DNA from: Dichotomicrobium sp964540795 | GTDB taxonomy: Bacteria > Pseudomonadota > Alphaproteobacteria > Rhizobiales > Rhodomicrobiaceae | Direction: 5' to 3' | NCBI GenBank assembly: GCA_964540795.1 | Contig: CAZINX010000006.1 | Span: 1 to 64,000, forward strand | Length of the DNA stretch: 64,000 bases | Shown: in pieces, positions 32,925 through 40,713 of the stretch | Numbering within the stretch: position 1 is the stretch's first letter | Layout: each line of letters starts with the position of its first letter | Notes under the pieces: model-generated | Database searches by the model: none | The model's input: the letters and a program-made list of their open reading frames with translations, nothing else | What the model was told of the DNA's origin: nothing | Program-made: the position numbers and the translations under genes

Positions 32925-33932
32925 TCAGTCCTTCGCGGCTGTCGTGGTCGGGTCCTCCGCAAGGCGCACGGTCACCGGCATCCCCTGGCGCAGCGCGTCG
33001 TCCGGGTCCTTGACCACGACGCGGAAGCGATAGACCAGATCTGCGCGCAACTCCGGCGTTTCGACCGATTTCGGGGTGAACTCGGCCACAGGCGAGACGA
33101 AGCCGACCTGACCCTCATAAGGCTGGTCGGGTTTAGTGTCGGTGATGACCTCGACCGGCGTGCCGGGACTGACAAGGCCGAGCTGCGGCTCGGGCACATA
33201 AGCGCGCACCCAGACCGGCGCGCTCAGCGACAGCGTGTAGACCGGCGTGCCGGCCGAAACGATCGCGCCCGGCTCGACCGCGCGCGTCAGGATCACGCCG
33301 TCCTCCGGCGCGTGGAGCGAAGCGTCCTCCAGCGCGGTCTGCGCGGCTTCCTTCTGCGCCTGCGCGGCTTCCAGCGCGGCTTCAGCCGCGGCGATGTCCT
33401 CCTTGCGCGGGCCCTCGATCGCCAGGTCCAGCGTCTGCCTGGCGGAGCGCAGCCGGGCGCGCGCCTGCTCCAGTTGCTCAACGGCGTTGTCGAATGCCGC
33501 TTCCGAGGCGAAGTCCTTGCGCACGAGCGTTTCCTGCCGGCCATATCGCGCGCGGGCATTTTCCAACGCGGCTTCGCCGGCCTCGACATCCGCGCGGGCG
33601 CGCTCGATCTCTTGCGGGCGGCTGCCGGCTTCGAGCTTGGCGAGTTTCGCCCGGGCCTCGCTAACCTGCGCCTCGCGCAGCGCCAGTTCTTCCTCGAAAG
33701 TCTCTTTATCGAGGACGGCGAGCAGGCCGCCGGCCTTCACCCTGTCGCCCTCGTCGAACATCATGCGCTCGACCCGCCCGCCGACGCGGAAGCCCAGCGT
33801 CACCTCGCGGATATCGACATTGCCGTAAAACACCCGCGACGGTCCATCATCGAGAACGTAACGCTGGTAGATGAACCATCCGCCGGCAGCGACCGCCGCG
33901 ATCGCCACGAAGAGCGCCAAACGGTTTTGCAT
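32925..33932 (-). CDS. HlyD-family periplasmic adaptor (YbhG-like)
   Basis: 335 residues. Seen: an N-terminal membrane anchor (LALFVAIAAVAAGGWFIY), a biotinyl-lipoyl-like half (GGRVERMMFDEGDRVKAGGLLAVLD), a long Ala/Glu-rich coiled-coil hairpin (about 85-205), the second lipoyl half (HAPEDGVILTRAVEPGAIVSAG), and a beta-barrel domain. Known: membrane-fusion adaptors link the inner-membrane exporter to an outer-membrane channel. First gene of the exporter operon, transcribed away from the TetR gene. Confidence 0.92.
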   Translation of the reverse strand: MQNRLALFVAIAAVAAGGWFIYQRYVLDDGPSRVFYGNVDIREVTLGFRVGGRVERMMFDEGDRVKAGGLLAVLDKETFEEELALREAQVSEARAKLAKLEAGSRPQEIERARADVEAGEAALENARARYGRQETLVRKDFASEAAFDNAVEQLEQARARLRSARQTLDLAIEGPRKEDIAAAEAALEAAQAQKEAAQTALEDASLHAPEDGVILTRAVEPGAIVSAGTPVYTLSLSAPVWVRAYVPEPQLGLVSPGTPVEVITDTKPDQPYEGQVGFVSPVAEFTPKSVETPELRADLVYRFRVVVKDPDDALRQGMPVTVRLAEDPTTTAAKD

Positions 33933-33943
33933 ACGCTTATGCC

Positions 33944-33972
33944 TTGCATGACTGACTGGTCAGTCATATAAT
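33944..33972 (+). promoter_or_regulatory. TetR-gene promoter with embedded operator
   Basis: TTGCAT (33944-33949), a 17-bp spacer and a perfect TATAAT (33967-33972) form a strong promoter toward the TetR gene. The spacer carries a 20-bp inverted repeat, ATGACTGACTGGTCAGTCAT (33948-33967), with perfect eight-base arms around CTGG. A bound regulator would block this promoter and, 15 bp from the adaptor start, also affect the divergent exporter operon. Confidence 0.75.
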
Positions 33973-34046
33973 TGACCCGAGCCTGCCCGGCTGTCAAGGG
34001 CCGCGCGGGCGGAAGCGAGGCCGGCAAAAGCGCGCGCGGGACAAGC

Positions 34047-34667
34047 ATGGCAACGGACAGTAAAGAAACGAAAAGCCGGCGAATCCGTTTCATCCTCGCC
34101 GCCGCGCTGGACGAGTTCGCCGACAAAGGCTTCGCAGACGCCCGGCTGGACGCGATCGCGGAGCGCGCCGGCGTGGCCAAGGGCACGATTTATCTCTATT
34201 TCGACACCAAGGAGACGCTGTTCGAGGAGGCGGTTCGCGCGGTGATCGGGCCGATAATCGCGCGGTTTGAATCGCTGGCCGCAGCGCCGGAAGACTCAGC
34301 GGAGGCGATCTTGCGGCAAATGATAACGACGCTTTACCGGGAAGTCGTGACCGACCCGAAGAAGCGCGGCCTGCTCCGCCTCATCATCTCGCAGGGGCCG
34401 CGCTTTCCCCGGCTGCTCCGCTTCTACCATGACGAGCTGATCGCGCGCAGCATGGGGGCGCTCAAGCGCGTGCTCGCCTACGGCGTCGAGCGCGGCGAAT
34501 TCGCGCGCTCACCTGCAATCGGCCATCCGCAGATCGTCTTCGGTCCGGCGCTGACGGCAGCGATCTGGACGATCCTGTTCGCGCAGCTCGACCCGCTCGA
34601 TCTGGACGCCTATTGCGAGGCGCATCTCGATTTCGTGCTGCGCGGCCTGAGAACGCCCCCTGCCTGA
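34047..34667 (+). CDS. TetR-family repressor (CecR/YbiH-like)
   Basis: 206 residues from the ATG at 34047; an earlier in-frame ATG at 33972 would start inside the promoter's -10. Seen: TetR N-domain HTH (about 12-58) with ALDEFADKGFADARLDAIAERAGVAKGTIYLYFDTKETLF, and a C-terminal ligand domain. Known: E. coli CecR controls the ybhGFSR exporter operon and its own gene. The divergent gene order and the embedded operator support the same relation here. Inferred: derepressed by the exporter's substrate. Confidence 0.92.
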   Translation: MATDSKETKSRRIRFILAAALDEFADKGFADARLDAIAERAGVAKGTIYLYFDTKETLFEEAVRAVIGPIIARFESLAAAPEDSAEAILRQMITTLYREVVTDPKKRGLLRLIISQGPRFPRLLRFYHDELIARSMGALKRVLAYGVERGEFARSPAIGHPQIVFGPALTAAIWTILFAQLDPLDLDAYCEAHLDFVLRGLRTPPA

Positions 34668-35082
34668 TCGCTCTTCGCTATTTAGGCCGCAAGCGCGCCC
34701 GCCGCGGCCAATTCGCTGTGTCGGAGGATCGACTCCGATCATTTCGTCACGACGCGCACGTCAGTCGCTTGCGGAAAGCGGACTGGCCATGGCGTCGGCG
34801 GCCCGTCGCCAGTCAGTTTACGCCGTCGGCCGCTCGATCCGGGAGTATTCGTGCGGATCGGTGCAAGACCGCGCGATCTTGCAAGGAACAACCCGGCAAA
34901 CGCGCTGAAAGCGTCTCAGCCAACATGGAGCCAATCCAGTTCGACGCGCTCCTTTGATTGACCTTTTTGCATCGACTGCCGGCCGGTCACCCCCCCTCCC
35001 CCGCGCGCGACCTTCCGGCCCTGATTTCCGCGCCGGGGGCGGCTTCTGATGAGGGGCCTTACGCGTTGGCAATCCACAGAAC
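34668..35082. other. Non-coding region between TetR gene and tRNA-Ser
   Basis: 415 bp with no gene I can support. It contains small inverted repeats (CGGAG/CTCCG near 34725; GCAAGA/TCTTGC near 34863-34882). It lies on the 3' side of the tRNA-Ser gene, where integrated elements normally sit, but no integrase remnant or repeated tRNA end is visible. Confidence 0.4.
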
Positions 35083-35172
35083 TGGCGGAGGGGGTGGGAT
35101 TCGAACCCACGAGACGGTCGCCCGCCTGCCGGTTTTCAAGACCGGTGCCTTAAGCCACTCGGCCACCCCTCC
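35083..35172 (-). tRNA. tRNA-Ser: tRNA-Ser (anticodon UGA)
   Basis: 90 bases including an encoded CCA. Acceptor stem GGAGGGG pairs with CCCCTCC followed by GCCA. The anticodon arm is CCGGT-CTTGAAA-ACCGG, giving anticodon TGA. A long variable arm (about GCAGGCGGGCGACCGTCTC) and the T-arm GTGGGTTCGAATCCCAC are present. This is a class II tRNA with all arms intact. Confidence 0.97.
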
Positions 35173-35410
35173 ACGCTTCCCGGATAGAGCTTCGGTCGAT
35201 GCGACGCAAAGCCCGCTTCCTTCACCTTCGATAGCGCGCCCGCCGCTGTCAACCTTGCGGCAGCGAGAGCGCCGGGTACGCGCCGCAATGATGGCGTCGC
35301 GCGCGACCGGCGATGGGGATAAGCCGTCTGGCACTCGACACGGCAACCAGTGCGGGCGATCATGCAGTAATGATTCGCCGATCGCGAGATACGACACGCC
35401 GTTTCGCAGC

Positions 35411-36448
35411 ATGAGCACGCATCTGCCTGCCCTGCCATCCGCCGATCCGACCAGGCTGAACCCGGTCGCGCCGCGCGATGTCGCGCTCGCCTGCCTGGCA
35501 TACATTCAGGGGCCGACCGCGGCGATCACCCGCAGCCTGAAGCCGTGGGGGGTGGCGGATGCGGCGGAGGCGCTGCAGCAGCTTCGGGCAGAGGGCTTGG
35601 CCAGGGAAGCGGGTAAACGTTGGCGGCTGACCACGGCAGGGCAGGCGGAGGCGGAACGGCGCTTCGACCTTGCCGCGGCCGACTGGCGGGCGCTGGCCGA
35701 GCGGCAGTTGCCCGCGCTGGCGCTGCGGCTCGACCCCAGGCAGGCGGAGACGCGGCGATACATCGCTGAAGCCCGGAATTTCTATGCTTGCACGCTCGCC
35801 GCATTGTTCGATCTTGCCGATCCGGCGGCCCACCCGAAACTGGGCGCGATGCGCGCGGCGCTCGTCTGGCGGATCGCCGCGGCGCGCTGTCCCGATCTGC
35901 TGAGCGCGGAGGCTCCCACCGAGATGACCGGCCCGAATGATCCGCTCACGCGCGCGCTTTATGTCCGGTTCTGCGGGCTGGCGCGCGGCGCCGTCGATCA
36001 GGCGACGCCGGCGCTGCTGCGGCGCATTCTGCCGGGCGCGTCGGCGGGCGTTGGCGGTTTGCGCCGGGCGCTGGTGCGCGCGGCAATAAGCGACGCGGCG
36101 GGCGACAGCAGGACCAGGCCAGTTGAAACTGAGGCGGCCGAGCTGGCGGACTTCGGCGCGACCGTCGCCACGCTCGCCCGGAAGCTGAAAACGCCCAAGG
36201 CGAGCGGCGGGACCTTCACCGGCGGGCAAGTCGCGATCGCTCAGGTCTATGACGCCTACATGGCGAACGGCCACGCGCCCCTGTCGCTCGACGACTTCAA
36301 ATCGCGCCTTTGGGCGGCCGTCCGCGAGGGCGCGGACTTTCACCTCACGCGGCTGGACATGCCGCATCTGATGGATGACGACCTGCGCAAGCGTTCGACG
36401 ACCCCGACGCGGGCGGGGGACGTGGTGCATTTCGTCGTCGTTGAGTAG
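35411..36448 (+). CDS. Unrecognised protein with winged-helix-like ends, partner of dual ATPase
   Basis: 345 residues from the ATG at 35411; the frame is open further upstream but crosses the tRNA gene, so that part is not coding. Seen: an N-terminal region (about 20-85) with VALACLAYIQGPTAAITRSL and GLAREAGKRWRLTTAGQAEAERRF that reads as a winged helix; a helical middle; and a C-terminal wHTH-like segment (about 265-345) ending DLRKRSTTPTRAGDVVHFVVVE. No membrane segment, signal or nuclease motif seen. 148 bp ahead of the 1112-residue ATPase in the same direction. Inferred: DNA-binding or adaptor subunit of a two-gene system. Confidence 0.72.
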   Translation: MSTHLPALPSADPTRLNPVAPRDVALACLAYIQGPTAAITRSLKPWGVADAAEALQQLRAEGLAREAGKRWRLTTAGQAEAERRFDLAAADWRALAERQLPALALRLDPRQAETRRYIAEARNFYACTLAALFDLADPAAHPKLGAMRAALVWRIAAARCPDLLSAEAPTEMTGPNDPLTRALYVRFCGLARGAVDQATPALLRRILPGASAGVGGLRRALVRAAISDAAGDSRTRPVETEAAELADFGATVATLARKLKTPKASGGTFTGGQVAIAQVYDAYMANGHAPLSLDDFKSRLWAAVREGADFHLTRLDMPHLMDDDLRKRSTTPTRAGDVVHFVVVE

Positions 36449-36596
36449 CGCATTCGCATTGTTGCGTGCCCGACTATCCCGTAAAATAACAATAAAATCT
36501 TCACGATTTCGGGGCATGACGAAAGACCCAGTGCTGTCATCCCTCCAGCGCGCATCCGGTTTCAAGTTGATCCTTGCTTTTTGAGGGCCGAACTTC

Positions 36597-39500
36597 ATGG
36601 TCGATGCGTTCAGCATCTTCATTGATCCGCGCTTCAACGGCGTCTTTTCGCAGACCGCCTCGCTGCAGGGCGCAAAGGATGAGGTGAGTTTCGACGTCGT
36701 GTCGCTCCATGCCGAAGCGCGCGGCGCCATCAGCTCCGCCGTGCGCGCGACCCGATCGGGCGATGCGGACCCGAATGCGCGCATTGCGCTGATCCTGGGC
36801 GAGGCCGGCTTCGGCAAGACGCATCTGCTCGCGGCGAGCCTGAGACGGCTGGCGGTGCAGGGGCAGCTTTACCCGGCCGTCATCCAGATGACCTCGCCGG
36901 TGACGGATGCGGACTATGACCGCTGGATGCTTGAAGCCGTCATCCGCGAGCTGAACAACCCGTATTTCGGCATCCCCCGTCTGGGCGATGATGCAAAGGC
37001 GCTGCTGGGCCTGCTGCCGGGCGAAGACGCCGCGCGGTTCCGTCAGGCGGTGCAGGACGAAGACCGCGCGCTGTGCCAGCAGCTTGCGCATGAATTTGCG
37101 CCGCGGCTGGCAGAAGAGATGGCGCGGCGCGCGCAGGGCCGGACGGCGCCGACGCCGGAGCAGATCGCGATGCTGCTGGTTCGCCGGGGCAGCGCGCCTC
37201 AGTGGCAGCCGCCGCTGATCGACCTGGCGGACGCGCTGCTTTCGCATTTTGGCAGCGCCGATGCGCGCACCTTCAGGGCGAAGGCGGAAGCGGGCGACCT
37301 CGACTGTCTGGACGCCGTGCCGCCGCTCGCGCGTAGCCTGCGCCGGTTCATCCATCAGCGCACGCACAACATCGTTAACGAGGATTTCCTCAAGGCGCTG
37401 CTGCTGCACTACGGCGGCGATCTTGCCGGTTTCGACGCGCTCGGCGGGCACGCGGCCGGTACTGAAGTTCCGGGTCTGAGCTTCGCGGCGCTGGAGCGGC
37501 CCGAGCAATACCGCCGCCGGCTGGGCGATATCTCGACGGCCGCGCGCGCTGTCGATGGCGCTTTCGTCCTCGCGTTCGATCAGCTCGAATCCTTCTGGTC
37601 GCTGGCGAACGAGTCGCTGTATGTCCGCGCGATCGAAAAGGCGGTGAACCTCGTTCAGGAGTTCCCGAACATCTCCATCGTCTTGGCCTCGCTGCGCAAC
37701 GTTTACGAGGAGCTGCACGACAAGCTGGTGCAGTCCACGCGCGACCGCATCCGCTTGTCGCTCGCGCCTGTCTATCTCAAGCCGCCGAACCGCGACCAGC
37801 TTGGTGCGCTGTTCGCGCGGCGCATGACGCGCGTCGCGGCGCTGGCCGAGTTGGAAGACAGCGCGCCGCTGGTGGACCTGATCCCGGATTGGCTGGTCGA
37901 TGGCCTCGTCGGCGCGCGCATACGCGAGGCGCTGTCCGAGCTGGCGCGCTTCCGGGCGATGGCGCTGAGCCTGGAACGGCTGCCGGAAGAGGCGGAGTTC
38001 TTCGACGATGCCGTGCCGGCCGCGCCCGTGCCGCAGTCCGCGCGCGATTACGCCAAGGCCTGGCAGGATCATCTCGACCAGCACACCGCATTCGACATGC
38101 CGGAGACGGATGAGGCGCGGCTCGACCTGTTGCGCTGGGCGGCGAGCGCGCTGGCGGCGGAGCTTTCGCCGGTGCAGGTGCGCGCGGAGGCCAGCACCCT
38201 GACCGACACACAGACCAAGGGTCTGCAGCTCACCTTCAGCGGCGGCGAGGCGGGCCAGAACGAAATGCGCTTCCTCGGCATCTGCACGGCCATCAACCGC
38301 GACTATCGCCTCGCCAGGCAGATCGAGTCCGTGCGCCGCCACGCCGGAGACGCGCGCCCTGTGATCGTCGGCAAGCAGCGTTTCCCGCGCAGCAAGTCGG
38401 CGCAGGCGGCCGGGCCGTTGGACAAGCTGCGCGCGGCAGGCGGCATTGTGGTGGATTTCGAGCCGGCGGATTGGCAGATGCTCAGCGCGGCGCGGGACTT
38501 CGTCGAGACGCATCAATCCGAAGGCGGCTTCCGCGCGTGGCGGGCGGAGACGGGATTCCTGCTCAGCCGCATCGCGCCGCTGCGGGCGATCTTCCTGCCG
38601 ACTATCGAGATCAGCGCGGCCGCGCCGGAGATGGAGCGCGAGCCGGAAGAGCGCGAACACGCCGCACCTCCGCCGGTCGCCGCGCAGGAGCCGTCAGCGG
38701 AAGACGTTGCCGAGTCGCCTGAGCCAGTCAAGACGGACGACCCGGCTGAGCCCGCCATCACGGAAGAAGCGGTCATCGACTTCAAGAAGCACGAGTCACG
38801 CGCCGCCGTGTCCGGCCGCTTTCAGGTGTTCCTCGGCGCTTCGGACGCCAAGACGCCGATCTACTGGGACCCGCACCACCCCGAGGACCGGCTGCTCAAT
38901 TTCGGCTTCCTTGTCACCGGCGATCCCGGCTCCGGCAAGACCCAGACGCTGCGCGTGCTGATCGACGCGATGGCGCGTGCCGACTACCCCATGTGCATTC
39001 TCGACTTCAAGAACGACTATGCCGGGGAGAGCTTCGCCAAGCCGCTGGGCCTGTCGGTCTATGACGTGAGCCGCGCCGGGCTGCCATTCAATCCGCTGCA
39101 CCCGGTTCCGGGGATGCAAGGCGAGGTCCAGCCGATCAGGCATATCCACACCATCGCGGAGATTTTCCAGCGCGTGTTCGGGCTGGGCACGCAACAGCAG
39201 GCGAAGCTGAAAAACGCGCTGCGCCGCGGCTTCGAGGATCGCGGGATCGACCTGCAGCGCTGGTACCGCGCCGGTGAGATCACCGCGCCGGGCTTCGGCG
39301 ACATCGTGGAGCACCTGCGCGAACACAAGGAATCGCAGACGCTGCTCAACCGCGTCGATCCGCTCTTCGATCTCGGCCTGTTCCCCAGTGACGACACCGC
39401 GCCGCTGACCTTTGGCGATCTGCTGGAGCGCAAGGTCGTGCTCGACCTGCACGATCTGCCGAACGACGAGATCAAGGCGGCGATCGCTGAACTCATCATC

Positions 39501-39935
39501 ATTCAGGCGCATGGCCACGCGCTGCGCGGGGAAGCGCCGCGCGTGCTGCGCCGGCTGTTCGTGTTCGATGAGGCGTGGCGCGTGAAGGACAGCCAGCGGC
39601 TGCAGGAAATGGCGCGCGAGGGCCGCGCTTTCGGCATCGCCATCGCTATCGGCACACAGTTCCCGGTCGACATTCCCGATGACCTCGCCGGCAGCCTTGA
39701 GACGCAGATTTTCCTGTCAAACTCGGAAGCGCGGCATCAGGCGGCGACGGTGCGCAAGCTCTGCTCCAGCACCAGCACGGTGGAAGGCCAGCGCGTCTGG
39801 CATAAGGCCGCCTCGCTCGGGCAGCTTCAGGGCTTTATCCGCAACCAGCATTACAAGCCGTACCGGCTGATTACCGTCTATCCGCACTATCTGCGCGAGG
39901 CGGAGCCGGAGGCGGTGTCCGCGCCGGCGGAGTAA
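36597..39935 (+). CDS. 1112-residue dual P-loop ATPase (AAA-type plus HerA-like)
   Basis: Two separate motor modules. N-terminal AAA/STAND-like: Walker A GEAGFGKT (68-75), Walker B FVLAFDQLES (323-332), then RNVYEEL and a helical stretch. A linker rich in Glu, Pro and Ala (about 680-730). C-terminal HerA/FtsK-like: Walker A GDPGSGKT (about 773-780), ILDFKNDYAG, VVLDLHDL, Walker B RLFVFDEAW (about 986-994) and the sensor region IAIGTQFPVDIPDDLAGSLETQIFLS. Known: HerA-type ATPases are DNA pumps that work with nucleases in repair and in several phage-defence systems. I do not recognise this combination as a named family. Inferred: DNA-translocating engine acting with the preceding gene. Confidence 0.85.
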   Translation: MVDAFSIFIDPRFNGVFSQTASLQGAKDEVSFDVVSLHAEARGAISSAVRATRSGDADPNARIALILGEAGFGKTHLLAASLRRLAVQGQLYPAVIQMTSPVTDADYDRWMLEAVIRELNNPYFGIPRLGDDAKALLGLLPGEDAARFRQAVQDEDRALCQQLAHEFAPRLAEEMARRAQGRTAPTPEQIAMLLVRRGSAPQWQPPLIDLADALLSHFGSADARTFRAKAEAGDLDCLDAVPPLARSLRRFIHQRTHNIVNEDFLKALLLHYGGDLAGFDALGGHAAGTEVPGLSFAALERPEQYRRRLGDISTAARAVDGAFVLAFDQLESFWSLANESLYVRAIEKAVNLVQEFPNISIVLASLRNVYEELHDKLVQSTRDRIRLSLAPVYLKPPNRDQLGALFARRMTRVAALAELEDSAPLVDLIPDWLVDGLVGARIREALSELARFRAMALSLERLPEEAEFFDDAVPAAPVPQSARDYAKAWQDHLDQHTAFDMPETDEARLDLLRWAASALAAELSPVQVRAEASTLTDTQTKGLQLTFSGGEAGQNEMRFLGICTAINRDYRLARQIESVRRHAGDARPVIVGKQRFPRSKSAQAAGPLDKLRAAGGIVVDFEPADWQMLSAARDFVETHQSEGGFRAWRAETGFLLSRIAPLRAIFLPTIEISAAAPEMEREPEEREHAAPPPVAAQEPSAEDVAESPEPVKTDDPAEPAITEEAVIDFKKHESRAAVSGRFQVFLGASDAKTPIYWDPHHPEDRLLNFGFLVTGDPGSGKTQTLRVLIDAMARADYPMCILDFKNDYAGESFAKPLGLSVYDVSRAGLPFNPLHPVPGMQGEVQPIRHIHTIAEIFQRVFGLGTQQQAKLKNALRRGFEDRGIDLQRWYRAGEITAPGFGDIVEHLREHKESQTLLNRVDPLFDLGLFPSDDTAPLTFGDLLERKVVLDLHDLPNDEIKAAIAELIIIQAHGHALRGEAPRVLRRLFVFDEAWRVKDSQRLQEMAREGRAFGIAIAIGTQFPVDIPDDLAGSLETQIFLSNSEARHQAATVRKLCSSTSTVEGQRVWHKAASLGQLQGFIRNQHYKPYRLITVYPHYLREAEPEAVSAPAE

Positions 39936-39940
39936 AGCCT

Positions 39941-40660
39941 TCATCGAAGCCAGTGGAAGGCGTGCTCAAGGAAAGGCTGGGCATCCTGACGGACGATTTC
40001 CCCGTGCGCCATGACCACCTGTCCGGGTTGCCATGCCATAACCTTGTTCAGAGCTTTACGGGCGGGAGCGCGGTTGATCCAGGACAGCCGCCATTCAAGA
40101 GGCGCATAGCCGCGGCCTTCCACGATGCCCCACAGGCGAGCGAGAGGCCGCTGCCACCATGACCAATGGGCGGAAAGAAAGGCCTCCGAGAAATGCTCGC
40201 TCAGATCGGCGAAAATGGCGGTCCGCGATGGCCGGTGAAAGAAGACCACCTCGTCAAGCGTCACAGCGCCGTGAAACCAGGCTTGGTCAATGTGCCCGGC
40301 CCACTGTTCAGGCGGTTCGTCGTGCAGCGGCGGTTCAAACGACAAATCCGGTCGCTTCCTGATCGTTGAAGCCGGCCCCCACAGCTTCGCCGATGGCCAT
40401 TCGGCTTGCCACTCCTGCAGGTACAGGTGATGGATCGGGTTGGGGCTGACGAGATGCGCAGGCGTACCCAACTCAGCGACTGCATCGCGCAATCCGTCAT
40501 TGAGCCGGATTGGCGACCACACCCAAAGCTCGCCCTGCGCCAGTTGCGCTATGACCGCCCGTGTAGGATAGGGAAATCCATAGAAGTCAACGATGTCACC
40601 CTCTGCGAGCCAGAGGCCGGCATCCAACTCAACGAGGACCTGCTCGGCTCGCCGCTCCAT
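39941..40660 (-). CDS. DUF4336 (metallo-beta-lactamase-like) protein
   Basis: 239 residues. Seen: GLWLAEGDIVDFYGFPYPTRAVIAQL, LVSPNPIHHLYLQEW (in the position of the metal-binding HxHxxD of MBL proteins, but reduced), FHGAVTLDEVVFFHRPSRTAIFADL and VVMAHGEIV. Known: DUF4336 proteins have an MBL-like fold and no assigned function. Its 3' end is 5 bp from that of the dual ATPase on the opposite strand, so the two are convergent and need not be related. ATG at 40660. Confidence 0.8.
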   Translation of the reverse strand: MERRAEQVLVELDAGLWLAEGDIVDFYGFPYPTRAVIAQLAQGELWVWSPIRLNDGLRDAVAELGTPAHLVSPNPIHHLYLQEWQAEWPSAKLWGPASTIRKRPDLSFEPPLHDEPPEQWAGHIDQAWFHGAVTLDEVVFFHRPSRTAIFADLSEHFSEAFLSAHWSWWQRPLARLWGIVEGRGYAPLEWRLSWINRAPARKALNKVMAWQPGQVVMAHGEIVRQDAQPFLEHAFHWLR

Positions 40661-40713
40661 TCAGTGATCGCCTCATCCATTTTGCGTCTTTGCGTTTGCG
40701 CCGATTCGCATGA

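Noticed and set aside
35083..35172. This tRNA-Ser(UGA) as the integration target of the element at 1-5520
   Set aside because: Its 3' end (CCCCCTCCGCCA) differs from the attachment-like CCCTCTCCGCCA, and it lies 30 kb away with the host polysaccharide locus between. Another tRNA-Ser is more likely.
34958..35410. Open frame upstream of the 345-residue gene
   Set aside because: It runs through the tRNA-Ser gene (35083-35172) on the other strand, so it cannot be a normal coding start.
36537..38660. A 707-codon open frame on the minus strand inside the dual ATPase gene
   Set aside because: It is very Arg/Gln/His-rich, has no domain, and lies opposite a gene with clear Walker motifs. It is an antisense shadow of GC-rich coding sequence.
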